In this document: one piece after another, positions 1-8,923 of the stretch
How positions within the stretch are numbered: position 1 is the first letter of the stretch
How the letters are laid out: every line of letters begins with the position of its first letter
NCBI GenBank assembly: GCA_964371035.1
Contig: CAYJLG010000005.1
Coordinates: 1-64,000 of the forward strand
Direction: 5' to 3'
Source: UBA1535 sp964371035
GTDB taxonomy: Bacteria; Bacillota; Clostridia; Tissierellales; Sedimentibacteraceae
DNA: 64,000 nt
The notes under the pieces: generated by a model
The model's input: the letters and a program-made list of their open reading frames with translations, nothing else
Told to the model about the DNA's origin: nothing
The model's database searches: none
Program-made: the position numbers and the translations under genes

Positions 1-12
1 TAAGGCTTCCAT

Positions 13-62
13 ATTTTATTATTTTTTCCTTATTAACACCATAATTCGACTGTGAATAGTAA
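13..62. repeat. partial copy of an intergenic repeat element
   Basis: A 19-base T-rich block at 13-31 and the 14-mer ACTGTGAATAGTAA at 49-62 recur in the same order at 40024-40042 and 40059-40072. The spacing is nearly the same (36 against 35 bases between block starts). Two matches in the same order suggest a truncated copy of one dispersed element. No coding potential is seen in the first 233 bases. Confidence 0.5.
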
Positions 63-92
63 TAATCATTAATATCTGTTCTGTAAAACAAC

Positions 93-162
93 GGAACGGT
101 CAAGACCGTTCCCTACGTTTAATTTTCGGTATTATCATAATGTTAACTGTGAATGATAAATA
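93..162. repeat. dispersed palindromic repeat, copy A
   Basis: A perfect 9-bp inverted repeat (GGAACGGTC, AA loop, GACCGTTCC) lies at 93-112. It is followed by a tail that is largely conserved, in the same order, after the palindrome at 25149. A third, shorter copy is at 25761. It is a REP-like intergenic element; its function is unknown. Confidence 0.65.
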
Positions 163-167
163 AAATC

Positions 168-196
168 TTTACTTTTAGATTAAAGTTAGGTATTAT
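168..196 (+). promoter_or_regulatory. candidate sigma-A promoter of the malic enzyme gene
   Basis: TTTACT (168-173) and TATTAT (191-196) are 17 bases apart, about 38 bases upstream of the malic enzyme start, and a strong GGAGG site precedes the ATG. The match to TTGACA/TATAAT is moderate. Confidence 0.45.
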
Positions 197-233
197 TTAT
201 AAATAAATTACTATTTTTTCGGAGGAAATTATA

Positions 234-1394
234 ATGAATTACAATGAAGAAGCGTTAAAAATGCACAGCGAAAACAAAGGAAAACTAGAAGTTATTAGCA
301 AAGTAAAAATTGAAACTAAAGATGACTTGAGCATTGCTTATACACCTGGTGTAGCAGAGCCATGCAGAAAGATACATGAAAACACAGAAGATGTGTATAA
401 ATACACAGCTAAAGGAAACTTAGTAGCAATAATAACAGATGGTAGTGCTGTTTTAGGACTTGGAAATATAGGTGCAGAAGCAGCTATGCCTGTTATGGAA
501 GGTAAATCAATATTATTTAAAAATTTTGCTGATGTGGATGGATTTCCAATATGTGTAAAATCTCAAGATACTGATGAAATAATCAATACAGCAATCAATA
601 TTTCTCCTACTTTTGGTGGAATAAACTTAGAAGACATAGCTGCTCCTAAATGTTTTGAAATAGAAGAACGAATTCAAGCAGCACTAGATATACCTGTGTT
701 TCATGACGATCAGCACGGTACTGCTGTTGTAGCCTCTGCAGCATTAATAAATGCACTCAAAATCGTAAAAAAAGATATGTGTGGTATCAAAGTGGTCTTA
801 AATGGTCCAGGAGCTGCAGGCACTGCTATCATCAAAATGTTACTTTCTTTGGGCGTGAAAAATATAATCGCTTGTAATAGAAAAGGAACTATAGCAAATT
901 CTGACGAAAGTTTACAAGGTCATTTAGCTTGGATTGCGAACAACACTAATAAAGAAAATTTAGTTGGTTCATTAAAGGATGCTGTTGTCGGAGCAGATGT
1001 ATTTATAGGCGTATCGGGACCTGGAGTTTTAACAGCAGAAATGGTTGCTACTATGAACGAAAATTCCATAGTTTTTGCAATGGCAAACCCAATACCTGAA
1101 ATTATGCCTGAAGAAGCAAAAAAAGCAGGAGTAAGAGTCATGGGAACTGGCAGATCTGATTTTCCTAATCAAATTAACAATGTTTTAGCTTTTCCTGGAA
1201 TTTTTAGAGGCGCTTTAGATGTTAGGGCTAAAAGAATTACCGAAGAAATGAAAGTTGCTGCAGCATACGCAATCGCAGATTTGATAACTGAGGGTGAACT
1301 AAACGAAGATTATATAATCCCTGGTCCTTTCGACAAAAGAGTTGCTCTTGCAGTTGCAAAATCAGTTGGGGAAGCTTGGAAAAAACATAACTAG
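234..1394 (+). CDS. malic enzyme (NAD(P)-dependent, short form)
   Basis: This enzyme oxidatively decarboxylates malate to pyruvate and CO2 in the cytosol, making reducing power. The 386 residues match the short bacterial form without a phosphotransacetylase domain. The N-terminal malic domain has YTPGVAEPC with the likely catalytic Tyr36, GLGNIG near 75-80, and the likely catalytic Lys91. A metal/substrate segment FHDDQHGTA lies near 157-165. The Rossmann domain has the dinucleotide loop NGPGAAGTA near 190-198. The start is set by GGAGG about 8 bases upstream of the ATG. The EamA gene follows 11 bases downstream, so the two probably share an mRNA. NAD versus NADP preference cannot be told from sequence alone. 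Confidence 0.93.
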   Translation: MNYNEEALKMHSENKGKLEVISKVKIETKDDLSIAYTPGVAEPCRKIHENTEDVYKYTAKGNLVAIITDGSAVLGLGNIGAEAAMPVMEGKSILFKNFADVDGFPICVKSQDTDEIINTAINISPTFGGINLEDIAAPKCFEIEERIQAALDIPVFHDDQHGTAVVASAALINALKIVKKDMCGIKVVLNGPGAAGTAIIKMLLSLGVKNIIACNRKGTIANSDESLQGHLAWIANNTNKENLVGSLKDAVVGADVFIGVSGPGVLTAEMVATMNENSIVFAMANPIPEIMPEEAKKAGVRVMGTGRSDFPNQINNVLAFPGIFRGALDVRAKRITEEMKVAAAYAIADLITEGELNEDYIIPGPFDKRVALAVAKSVGEAWKKHN

Positions 1395-1405
1395 GAGGCT
1401 GAACA

Positions 1406-2323
1406 TTGCATATTCAGAATAATGATGCTGACACAACAACTATTAAAAATGTTAAATTTGGCATTTTATGTGCTGCCATATCTGCTTGTTTGTTTGGATT
1501 TACGCCCGTAATAGTAAAAACTGTACAATATAGCGGTGTGTCTACAAGTACTGTCGCCTTTGTAAGAAATTTCACATGTATATTTTTTGCATTTTTTTGG
1601 AGTTTGATGCAAAAGCAAAGTTTGAAGATAGATAAAAAAACTTTTTGTAAAATAACTGGGTTAGCAGTAGTAGGACCATTTGGTGCTACACTTACGCTGT
1701 ATGCTTCATATCAATATATAAGCATAGGGACTGCAACAGTTCTTCACTTTTTGTATCCTGCGCTCGCAGCACTATTTGCTTATATGTTTTTTAAAGATAA
1801 AATCAATAGAAATAAACTAATAGGCCTTTGTCTATCTTGTGTAGGGTTACTTTTTTTCATGCAATTCGGCGCTGGAAATGCACAATTAGGTTTTATATAT
1901 GCAGTTGCATCTGCCGTGACTTTTGCACTATACATAATATCACTTGAAAAAAGCGGATTTGCAGATATGTCTACGTCTATTCTAGTATTTTATTTATCTA
2001 TAGTGACAAGTATTTTAATGTTGATATACGGCTTCTTGACAGATCAACTTACATTTTTTGCCTTTACACCTTACACTCTCCTACTAACATGTTTAGTTGG
2101 ATTTTTGACTTCTTTTTTAGCTACTGCACTACTACAACTCGGCGTTAGACATCTAAATGCCGTTTTAGCAGCGATAATATGCCTGTTAGAGCCAATATCT
2201 GGACTTATCAGTGGTCAACTATTTTTAAAAGAAAGCATGTCTACCAACGAATGGATAGGGAGCATAATAATTATTGTAGCTCTTTTGATAAGCATAAAAC
2301 CTGAAAAAAGAAAACCCGTATAA
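1406..2323 (+). CDS. EamA/DMT-family transporter (putative metabolite exporter)
   Basis: A 305-residue, very hydrophobic protein with about ten predicted membrane helices in two EamA-type repeats: residues 17-150 begin with GILCAAISACLFGFTPV, and residues 160-300 form the second repeat. Drug/metabolite transporters of this family move small organic compounds across the cytoplasmic membrane; the substrate is unknown. The start is a TTG at 1406, chosen because AGGAGG lies about 8 bases upstream and no ATG is suitably placed. It follows the malic enzyme stop codon by 11 bases, so co-transcription is likely. Any link to pyruvate or malate is only inference from that proximity. Confidence 0.85.
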   Translation: MHIQNNDADTTTIKNVKFGILCAAISACLFGFTPVIVKTVQYSGVSTSTVAFVRNFTCIFFAFFWSLMQKQSLKIDKKTFCKITGLAVVGPFGATLTLYASYQYISIGTATVLHFLYPALAALFAYMFFKDKINRNKLIGLCLSCVGLLFFMQFGAGNAQLGFIYAVASAVTFALYIISLEKSGFADMSTSILVFYLSIVTSILMLIYGFLTDQLTFFAFTPYTLLLTCLVGFLTSFLATALLQLGVRHLNAVLAAIICLLEPISGLISGQLFLKESMSTNEWIGSIIIIVALLISIKPEKRKPV

Positions 2324-2389
2324 AAATTATAAGAATTTAGAAGAACTTTACAAACTTAAAAACTACGAGTTAAATTAGCCTTATATAAA

Positions 2390-2439
2390 AGCCACTCCTC
2401 AAAAGTTAGATTTCTTAGGTCTAATTTTGGGGAGTGGCT
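2390..2439 (-). terminator. rho-independent terminator between convergent genes
   Basis: Arms AGCCACTCC (2390-2398) and GGAGTGGCT (2431-2439) start a long, slightly interrupted stem of about 20 bp. On the - strand it is followed by TTTTAT, so it best terminates the aldo/keto reductase gene. It may also slow + strand transcripts from the EamA gene. Confidence 0.75.
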
Positions 2440-2457
2440 CATATTTTGGCAGAATAT

Positions 2458-3672
2458 TTATTGTTTTTTCTTCTTAGGTTGTTTTTTATAAAACTTAGAC
2501 ACTAAGCTTAATACACCTCTTAAAAGTGGCACATCCATTTCTTTATGTGCTTCTTGCAATTTAGGTGGAATGTTTATGTTTTGTGGACAATGCTTCATGC
2601 ATTTTCCACATGATGTACATAAATTAGCACCTGATTTACTTCCTAAAATTCCTGTATGCCTTCCTAAATATTGTAACGTAGAAAAAGTGCTTTTTCCAAA
2701 GAAAAATTTGTTGTTATAATCATTAAAAATCGTTGGTATATCTACGCCAAAAGGACATGGCATGCAGTAATTACACCCTGTACATCCAACTTTCATTAAT
2801 TCTTTATATACAGTTTTTACATCATCTATTATTTTCAGCTCCGCTTCACTCATGCTATTTGGCACTGTCAAACTTGCTACCTCGACATTTTCCAAAATAT
2901 GTTCGTTTAGGTTCATACCACTTAGTACCGTTCCTACTTCATGATGATTCATAACAAATCGCAACGCCCAATAGGCAGAACTTCGTTTTTCAACATAATT
3001 AGAGAATATATTATTTACCTTGTCAGGTGCTTTTGATGCAAGTGCTCCGCCTCTTAAAGGTTCCATTATAGCTACACCTATTCCAAGTTCATAGGCTCTT
3101 TTTAGACCTTTTTTTCCTGCTTGAGTATTTTCATCGAGATAATTATACTGAATTTGACAAAACTCCCATTCATAATCCTCTAAAATTTTAATGAATTCCT
3201 CCTGTCTACCGTGGAAAGAAAAACCAATATATTTGATTTGACCAGACTTCTTTTTTTCATTAAAAAAATCAAGAATTCCAAAAGATTTTAATTTATTCCA
3301 ATCTTCTATACATGTAAGCATATGCATCAAGTAAAAATCAATACATTTCACATTCAATCTATTTAGCTGTGTATTAAAATATTTTTCAATTTGTTCAGGC
3401 TTTGACACTATGTAGGCAGGCAGTTTATCAGCAATATAGATTTTATCTCTAATATCGTATTTTTTAATGAATTCACCTAGCAAAGCTTCACTCTTTCCTC
3501 CATGGTAAAGGTATGCTGTATCATAATAGTTTACTCCATTATCAAAGGCAAGCTTCATTTGCTCAAAAGCTAACTCTTTGTCTATGCTACCCGATTTAGA
3601 CTGAAATCGCATGCAACCATATCCAAGTAACGAAATATCAGGCCCATCTTTTGTCAGTTTTCTATATTGCAT
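2458..3672 (-). CDS. aldo/keto reductase with C-terminal 2[4Fe-4S] ferredoxin domain
   Basis: A 404-residue oxidoreductase. Residues 1-280 form the aldo/keto reductase barrel: LGYGCMRF near the start, NYYDTAYLYHGGKSE with the likely catalytic Asp and Tyr, and GFSFHG and LRGGALA further on. Residues about 295-365 carry two ferredoxin-like clusters, CTGCNYCMPCP near 295 and CTSCGKCMKHCP near 351, each able to hold a [4Fe-4S] centre. This 'predicted oxidoreductase of the aldo/keto reductase family' is common in anaerobic Firmicutes; substrate and electron partner are unknown. The tail is lysine rich. GAGGAGG precedes the ATG. It stands alone, with its own terminator downstream. Confidence 0.9.
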   Translation of the reverse strand: MQYRKLTKDGPDISLLGYGCMRFQSKSGSIDKELAFEQMKLAFDNGVNYYDTAYLYHGGKSEALLGEFIKKYDIRDKIYIADKLPAYIVSKPEQIEKYFNTQLNRLNVKCIDFYLMHMLTCIEDWNKLKSFGILDFFNEKKKSGQIKYIGFSFHGRQEEFIKILEDYEWEFCQIQYNYLDENTQAGKKGLKRAYELGIGVAIMEPLRGGALASKAPDKVNNIFSNYVEKRSSAYWALRFVMNHHEVGTVLSGMNLNEHILENVEVASLTVPNSMSEAELKIIDDVKTVYKELMKVGCTGCNYCMPCPFGVDIPTIFNDYNNKFFFGKSTFSTLQYLGRHTGILGSKSGANLCTSCGKCMKHCPQNINIPPKLQEAHKEMDVPLLRGVLSLVSKFYKKQPKKKKQ

Positions 3673-3781
3673 TGAGAGTCCTCCTCATATCAATTTTTTC
3701 TAATTATAACATATGAAGTATAAAACTTCTAATTCTATTTTTCCCAATTTATATATCTAAACAAAATCACACTATATTTCA

Positions 3782-4408
3782 CTATAAAACTTTTAAATGC
3801 GCTATAGCTATCTTTATAATTTTAATAACCACATAAATTCCAACTATCAATAAAGCTACACTTAAAAGAGCTTTGCCTAAATTGAAAAATATAGCGCCTA
3901 TAGCCGCTATCCCAACAAATGGCAGTGTAAATAATCCTACTATTCCTGAAAATACAAGTCCAAACGTTGCTAATATCAAGCCTAAAACAAATCCAAAAAA
4001 ACCTAAAATCAGGCCTATTAGTATCGGCCCTGCCACTATAATTCCAATAATCGTAAAAATTGTCCACATCGGATTTCTCCTCCTTTTTTTTGTATAATTG
4101 CTATTTACTTCATTTACTGAGTTATAATTATCATTTCTGCTATCATTAGTTCTATAGTTATCACTATTTTCATTTCTGAAGCTAGAATATCTATTAGCAG
4201 ATTTAGCCTCAGATGAAGTTGTCGAATTTTGTATTATTTCTTCGGCAATCTTTGATACATCGCCCAATTCCTTTAATACATTAGCTTCATTTTCAACTCC
4301 TGCATCATCAAAATATTCTTCATAATAATTTAGTGCCTTTTCTCTTTCGTCATTTGGCAGCATTCTTAATCTTTCGTATAACTCGTTCATAAATTGTCCT
4401 CTATCCAT
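3782..4408 (-). CDS. DUF1700-family membrane protein
   Basis: A 208-residue protein. The first ~60 residues are the soluble DUF1700 helical region (FMNELYERLRMLPNDERE, then YYEEYFDDAG), followed by a polar Asn/Ser/Arg-rich linker and three to four glycine-rich membrane helices from about residue 105. DUF1700 genes usually lie next to a PadR regulator, as here. They are thought to be membrane proteins controlled by it, possibly in envelope stress; that role is inference. The chosen start matches the family N-terminus and lies 11 bases after a GGAGGT. An upstream in-frame ATG (to 4426) would overlap padR by 14 bases and is the alternative. Confidence 0.8.
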   Translation of the reverse strand: MDRGQFMNELYERLRMLPNDEREKALNYYEEYFDDAGVENEANVLKELGDVSKIAEEIIQNSTTSSEAKSANRYSSFRNENSDNYRTNDSRNDNYNSVNEVNSNYTKKRRRNPMWTIFTIIGIIVAGPILIGLILGFFGFVLGLILATFGLVFSGIVGLFTLPFVGIAAIGAIFFNLGKALLSVALLIVGIYVVIKIIKIAIAHLKVL

Positions 4409-4412
4409 GAAC

Positions 4413-4724
4413 CTATTTACCTCCATATAATACCTTATTAATTTTTTTGATATAAATATCCCATTCTTCTAAATACTCTTCGAAAACATCTCGTCCTCTT
4501 GTCGTTATCTTGTAATATCTTCTATTTCTACCTTGATATGGCATATCATATGTGTCTAAACATTCGTCCTTTTGAAGTCTTCTCAAAACTGGGTACAAGG
4601 TTGATTCTGATATATCCACTATACTTCTAACTTCTTGAGTCAATTTATATCCATAGGCATCTTCTCTAGATAAAACCGAGAGTACACATGCATCTAAAAG
4701 TGCAGCTCCTAATTGAAAGGTCAT
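4413..4724 (-). CDS. PadR-family transcriptional regulator
   Basis: A 103-residue winged-helix repressor of the short PadR-s2 type. The helix-turn-helix covers about residues 8-60 (LSVLSREDAYGYKL, then STLYPVLRRLQ), followed by the wing with YQGRNRRYYKIT and a C-terminal dimerisation helix. AGGAGG precedes the ATG. The DUF1700 gene starts just after its stop codon, so the two form an operon. The upstream promoter is overlapped by nested palindromes, suggesting autorepression. The effector is unknown. Confidence 0.9.
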   Translation of the reverse strand: MTFQLGAALLDACVLSVLSREDAYGYKLTQEVRSIVDISESTLYPVLRRLQKDECLDTYDMPYQGRNRRYYKITTRGRDVFEEYLEEWDIYIKKINKVLYGGK

Positions 4725-4773
4725 CGCAACCTCCTTAGCAATATTTCTTTTTTCTTTTATTATATCTTATAAC

Positions 4774-4804
4774 ATATTATACATCGTATAATATTATACG
4801 TCAA
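4774..4804 (-). promoter_or_regulatory. sigma-A promoter with overlapping palindromic operator (padR)
   Basis: On the - strand, TTGACG (4799-4804) and a perfect TATAAT (4776-4781) are 17 bases apart. The -10 and spacer are covered by an inverted repeat with 9-bp arms ATATTATAC and GTATAATAT (4774-4794) and by a second overlapping one, GTATAAT with ATTATAC (4786-4799). Position and symmetry fit an autoregulatory PadR operator; binding is inferred. Confidence 0.7.
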
Positions 4805-4886
4805 CATTTTATTAAAAACCATTTACTCCTACGATATTTTTTGATATACTATCACTAAATTACTATAAACTAGCGAGGATACAACA

Positions 4887-6062
4887 TTGATAGATTTTTT
4901 AATAAAAAAAATAATAAAAAATAGTGATGATACCAACAATCCTTTCGTCAGAGCTGCATACGGACAATTCAGCAGTATTTTTGGTATAATTTCCAATATC
5001 ATATTAGCTATTGGCAAAGTTTTAATCGGAACGATTTCTAACAGTATTGCTATCGTTGCAGATGGTATCAATAATTTATCAGATAGTGCAAGTTCAATAA
5101 TAACGCTCATCGGTTTTAAGATTTCAAACAAACCAGCAGACGAAGATCATCCGTTTGGACACGCCAGAAGTGAATATATAGCAGGTCTTGTTGTGTCTTT
5201 TATCGTTTTATTAATAGGCATAGAGCTTATTTCTACTTCTGTAGATAAAATATTAAATCCCTCTCCAACTGATTTTAATGCTTTAATGATTGTTGTCTTG
5301 ATATTCTCAATCTTAGTTAAAGCATTAATGTATTATGTCAATATCAAATTATCAGAAAAAATATCTTCTTCAACTATTAAAGCTGCTGCAAAAGACAGCT
5401 TGAATGATGTTATATCAACTTTTGCAATTTTGATTTCTATCTTTTTAACTAAGTTAACAAATTTTGAAACTGATGGATACATAGGCATTTTGGTAGCACT
5501 AATAATAATTAATTCAGGGTTAGAAATCTTAAAAGAAACATTAAGTCCATTATTAGGCGAACCGCCTTCAAAGGAAATGATTTGTGATCTTGCAAATAAA
5601 ATCATGTCATATGATGGCATAATTAATATTCATGACTTAGTAGTTCATAATTATGGACCAAATAGGAATTTTGCGACTGTACACGTTGAAGTGTATGCAA
5701 AAGAAGATATCATGAAAAGTCATGACACTATAGATAATATAGAACGTGATATCTTAAATGAAATGGGAATAAATCTCGTAATACATTTAGATCCTATCAT
5801 CATAGATGATGCTGAAACAAACGAATTGAAAATTCAGGTAGAAAAGATATTAGGAAATATAGATTCAAAACTTACCCTTCATGATTTTAGAATTGTAAAA
5901 GGTACTACTCATACAAAAATTATTTTTGATGTTGTAGTACCTGCATCTTTTGAATTGTCTGAAAAAGAATTAAAAAATACGATCTACAGTGAAATAAGAT
6001 CAATCGATAATACTTATTATCCTATTATCGTTTTAGATTACAATTACAACATACTTAAATAA
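4887..6062 (+). CDS. cation diffusion facilitator (CDF) family metal efflux transporter
   Basis: A 391-residue CDF protein that would export divalent metal (Zn, Fe, Mn, Co or Cd) by proton exchange at the cytoplasmic membrane. Six membrane helices cover roughly residues 30-205. Helix II carries DGINNLSDS and helix V carries AAAKDSLNDV, the usual acidic and polar metal-site residues, and HPFGHARSEY follows helix II. After residue 205 there is a long soluble region: a typical metallochaperone-like domain (IHDLVVHNYGP, then VHVEVYAKED) and about 80 further residues that may be a second such domain. The start is a TTG preceded by GCGAGGA at suitable spacing, so it is less certain than ATG starts. 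Metal specificity cannot be read here. Confidence 0.87.
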   Translation: MIDFLIKKIIKNSDDTNNPFVRAAYGQFSSIFGIISNIILAIGKVLIGTISNSIAIVADGINNLSDSASSIITLIGFKISNKPADEDHPFGHARSEYIAGLVVSFIVLLIGIELISTSVDKILNPSPTDFNALMIVVLIFSILVKALMYYVNIKLSEKISSSTIKAAAKDSLNDVISTFAILISIFLTKLTNFETDGYIGILVALIIINSGLEILKETLSPLLGEPPSKEMICDLANKIMSYDGIINIHDLVVHNYGPNRNFATVHVEVYAKEDIMKSHDTIDNIERDILNEMGINLVIHLDPIIIDDAETNELKIQVEKILGNIDSKLTLHDFRIVKGTTHTKIIFDVVVPASFELSEKELKNTIYSEIRSIDNTYYPIIVLDYNYNILK

Positions 6063-6084
6063 GATGTGATTTATCTGAATATTT

Positions 6085-7077
6085 TTAATTAAATATTCGA
6101 TTTAAAAAATTAAATACTGATGCTATCGCAATTTTTGAAATTTCTGCTTCTGGTACACAATTTTCAAAATCATGAAAACACCCTGGATAAAGTGAAAATT
6201 CAACCGGCACCTTAGAATTTGATAGTTTTCTTACAAATTCTATGACATCATCGCGAAACAAATCTAATTCTCCTATGTTTGTGAAGACAATAGGTAATCC
6301 ACTGAAATCTTCTCGCCTTCCTGGTGCTGTATATGAGTCGATTTCTTCTTTTTTATCTTTATTAAATCCATTAACATAGTAATCCCATGCTAATGCGTCA
6401 AACTCTCTATCCCACGAGCTGTTTTCCGCAAATTCTTCTTTAGCATATGTATGATTTCTATCGTCTAACATTGGGCACAACAACACTAGAGCCTTAGGCA
6501 TCCTATAACCATCATCTAACAATCTTAGTGCCGATCCAAGAGCTATATTAGACCCTGCGCTTTTACCAAAAAAGACTGAATTTTGCAAATCAAATCCAAA
6601 GATTTTTTCACCTTCTTCGCATACCCACTTCCATGTTGCATATGCATCAAGCTGTCCTGCAGGCGATGGATTTTCGGGTGCCAATCTATAGTCTACACTT
6701 ATTACTATACAATTACTTTTTAACGATAAATTTGAACAATAAATATTGCTCGCAAAAGCACTGCCGAAAATACAACCACCACCATGAAAGTATAATATTA
6801 CAGGCATTTTTTCTTTTCGGTTTGAAGGTTCATAAATTCTTAATTCTATTTCGGTATCTACTGATACTTCCAAAAATTGTATATGTAGTTTAATATCATT
6901 ACGATCAGAAAAATTTATTTGTGATTTTTTTGCTACTTCTAACGCCTCTGCTCTTATTTCTAAAACTTTTTCATAATCAATTTTACCTGTTCTTTTTAAC
7001 GCAACATGCTCTTCCGTTGCCAATTCATAATAATTTTTCAACTGAGGATCTAATCTGTCAAAATAGCTTTTTTCCAT
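6085..7077 (-). CDS. alpha/beta hydrolase (hormone-sensitive-lipase-like esterase family)
   Basis: A 330-residue cytosolic esterase or lipase. The oxyanion-hole motif HGGG is in YFHGGGCIFG near residue 99, the nucleophile Ser is in GKSAG near residue 173, and a late Asp and the His of CFHDFE complete a likely triad. This motif set defines the hormone-sensitive lipase/acetyl-hydrolase branch. GGAGGCG precedes the ATG. It is the last gene of the - strand run that starts at the nucleoside ABC transporter, 38 bases after the M20 hydrolase gene. Its substrate is unknown; it is convergent with the CDF gene 22 bases away. Confidence 0.87.
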   Translation of the reverse strand: MEKSYFDRLDPQLKNYYELATEEHVALKRTGKIDYEKVLEIRAEALEVAKKSQINFSDRNDIKLHIQFLEVSVDTEIELRIYEPSNRKEKMPVILYFHGGGCIFGSAFASNIYCSNLSLKSNCIVISVDYRLAPENPSPAGQLDAYATWKWVCEEGEKIFGFDLQNSVFFGKSAGSNIALGSALRLLDDGYRMPKALVLLCPMLDDRNHTYAKEEFAENSSWDREFDALAWDYYVNGFNKDKKEEIDSYTAPGRREDFSGLPIVFTNIGELDLFRDDVIEFVRKLSNSKVPVEFSLYPGCFHDFENCVPEAEISKIAIASVFNFLNRIFN

Positions 7078-7115
7078 TTTCGCCTCCTTTATGTATTAGT
7101 GTATACTAAATAAGC

Positions 7116-8423
7116 TTATTTGCTACCAAGCAAATCATAAACTGTAGCACTAAAAATTTTGACTGCTTTAGGCAAAACAGTTTCATCAAAATTATATTTT
7201 CTGTTGTGACCTGGAGCATATGTATTAGTCAAAATAATCATATATGTAGATTCTTTTCCGCTATTTATCACTTTTTCTGACATGAATGAAAAATCTTCAC
7301 TCCCACCAAGTATTGCGATTTGTGGATCTAACACTAAATCTGGATAATTTTTTTCACACATCATTTTTACTCTATCCATTATTACTGGAGTACTATTAAG
7401 CTGTCCTGCTCCGCCAACAATGTTTATTTCTGCAGTAGCTCCGTGCATCTTAGCAGCTGATTCAATGATATTAAAAGCATACTCTTCCATATATTTATTT
7501 ATTTCAGATGTTTCACCTCTAATTTCAACTTCCATTTCAGCAATGTCAGTTATTACATTTTTTCCTGTTCCAGCCACTACTTTTCCTACGTTTACTCTGG
7601 TTATACCCTCACTATGTCTCGGAATTGAATGCAAGTTTAGTATTGCAGTAGCTACAGATAGCATGGCATTCTTACCACCTTGTGGATTTCCACCTGCATG
7701 CGATGATACGCCTTTAAACGTAACATCAAATTTTGTAGTTGCCAATGCACCTTCAGTGCCTACATGAAGATCAGCGTTAGAGGATTTATTGCCTGAAATA
7801 TGTCCACTTATTAAGAAATCTACGTCGTTTAAATGCCCTTTGTCTACAATAGATTTTGCGCCCATTACACCTTCTTCAGCAGGTTGAAAAATCAGTTTAA
7901 CAGTTCCTTTTAAGCTGTCTTTAATGCCCATTAAAACTTCTGCTACTCCAAGTCCTATAGTAGCATGTCCATCATGACCGCACGCATGCATAGTTTCGAA
8001 ATTTACAGAATTGAATTTTTCTTTAAAAGGTATATGATCTTCTTCCTCAGATTCTATTACGCCTAGTGCATCAATATCAAAGCGAAGAGCAACTACAGGA
8101 CCTTCACCGTTTTTGATTATGCCTATGACACCTGTGTATGCATCTCTAACTTTTTCTGCAAATTCTTTATCTGCTCCTTGGGCTATTGCTCTATCATAAT
8201 TTTCATCAAGCACGGTTTGAGAAGGCACGCCCATTCTTGATTCTGTAAGGCATACTTCTTCTCCTACTAAAACTTCATATCCTAGTTCTGTTAATCTTCT
8301 AGCTATCAGCGATGCAGTTCTAATTTCTAACCAGCCTGCTTCAGCATATTTATGAAAATCTCTTCTATAATTTGTTAATTTGTCTTGTAATTTTGATGAT
8401 GCCTCTTCTATATGTTTATACAT
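7116..8423 (-). CDS. M20-family amidohydrolase, AbgA-like (p-aminobenzoyl-glutamate hydrolase subunit A family)
   Basis: A 435-residue dizinc peptidase/amidohydrolase. The N-terminus (YRRDFHKYAEAGWLE, then ESRMGVPSQ) and overall length resemble E. coli AbgA, which with AbgB releases p-aminobenzoate from p-aminobenzoyl-glutamate. Metal and catalytic motifs are ACGHDGH near residue 147, FQPAEEG near 184 and, late, GGSEDFS. The lid/dimerisation domain is inserted near residues 205-330. No AbgB or AbgT partner is adjacent, so the substrate may be another N-acyl amino acid. The ATG at 8423 is chosen because GGAGGAAG lies just upstream; an in-frame TTG five codons earlier falls on that site itself. 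It is part of the run downstream of the nucleoside transporter. Confidence 0.85.
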   Translation of the reverse strand: MYKHIEEASSKLQDKLTNYRRDFHKYAEAGWLEIRTASLIARRLTELGYEVLVGEEVCLTESRMGVPSQTVLDENYDRAIAQGADKEFAEKVRDAYTGVIGIIKNGEGPVVALRFDIDALGVIESEEEDHIPFKEKFNSVNFETMHACGHDGHATIGLGVAEVLMGIKDSLKGTVKLIFQPAEEGVMGAKSIVDKGHLNDVDFLISGHISGNKSSNADLHVGTEGALATTKFDVTFKGVSSHAGGNPQGGKNAMLSVATAILNLHSIPRHSEGITRVNVGKVVAGTGKNVITDIAEMEVEIRGETSEINKYMEEYAFNIIESAAKMHGATAEINIVGGAGQLNSTPVIMDRVKMMCEKNYPDLVLDPQIAILGGSEDFSFMSEKVINSGKESTYMIILTNTYAPGHNRKYNFDETVLPKAVKIFSATVYDLLGSK

Positions 8424-8472
8424 AATCTCTTCCTCCAAGTATTTAATATTATTATTTGTAAAAAATACTTAC

Positions 8473-8901
8473 TCAACAACAATGTCCACCTACATCGCCT
8501 TCTTTTGCCATTATAAGTTTACCTTCAGTTTCTGCATCTTCTACAAAGCCTATATGTTCAAATATTTTTTTTAACTTAGGGTCTATTGTCGCATATGTTT
8601 TTTTGGCTCCCATGTCGTATGCTTTTCTAACTATCATTCTAATTATTAAATCCGAATGTCTTTTTCCTCTGTTTTCTTTTAACACACACAATCTATCTAT
8701 AAAAAATTTTCCGTCCGAAACTACTAGTCTCCCAGTAGCTACTGGTACCCTAAACTCGCTTAGAACTACACTTTGATTCAATTCATCAAAATCATCTTTA
8801 ATCATTTCTTTTGCTAAGGATAATTCATTTACAAATACTTCTTCTCTTATTTTAAACACTGGTTCAAGTTTTTCGCCTTGCACCCATTTTGCAGATATCA
8901 T
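8473..8901 (-). CDS. GNAT-family N-acetyltransferase with Cys-Cys C-terminus
   Basis: A 142-residue GNAT protein. The core has FKIREEVFVNE near residue 16, GRLVVSDGKFFIDRLCVLKENRGKR near 57-80 (the last part being the acetyl-CoA loop) and YATIDPKLKKIFEHIGF near 103-120. Acceptor substrate unknown. The protein ends in GGHCC, an unusual thiol-rich tail that might bind metal or be redox active; this is speculation. GGGAGA precedes the ATG. It lies 22 bases after the PHP gene and 49 before the M20 hydrolase gene, so co-transcription is likely. Confidence 0.85.
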   Translation of the reverse strand: MISAKWVQGEKLEPVFKIREEVFVNELSLAKEMIKDDFDELNQSVVLSEFRVPVATGRLVVSDGKFFIDRLCVLKENRGKRHSDLIIRMIVRKAYDMGAKKTYATIDPKLKKIFEHIGFVEDAETEGKLIMAKEGDVGGHCC

Positions 8902-8923
8902 AATTTCTCCCTATACAGTTTGT

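Noticed and set aside
6077..6098. AT-only hairpin between the CDF and esterase genes as a terminator
   Set aside because: The stem is almost all A-T with no following T-run on either strand, so it is too weak to call.
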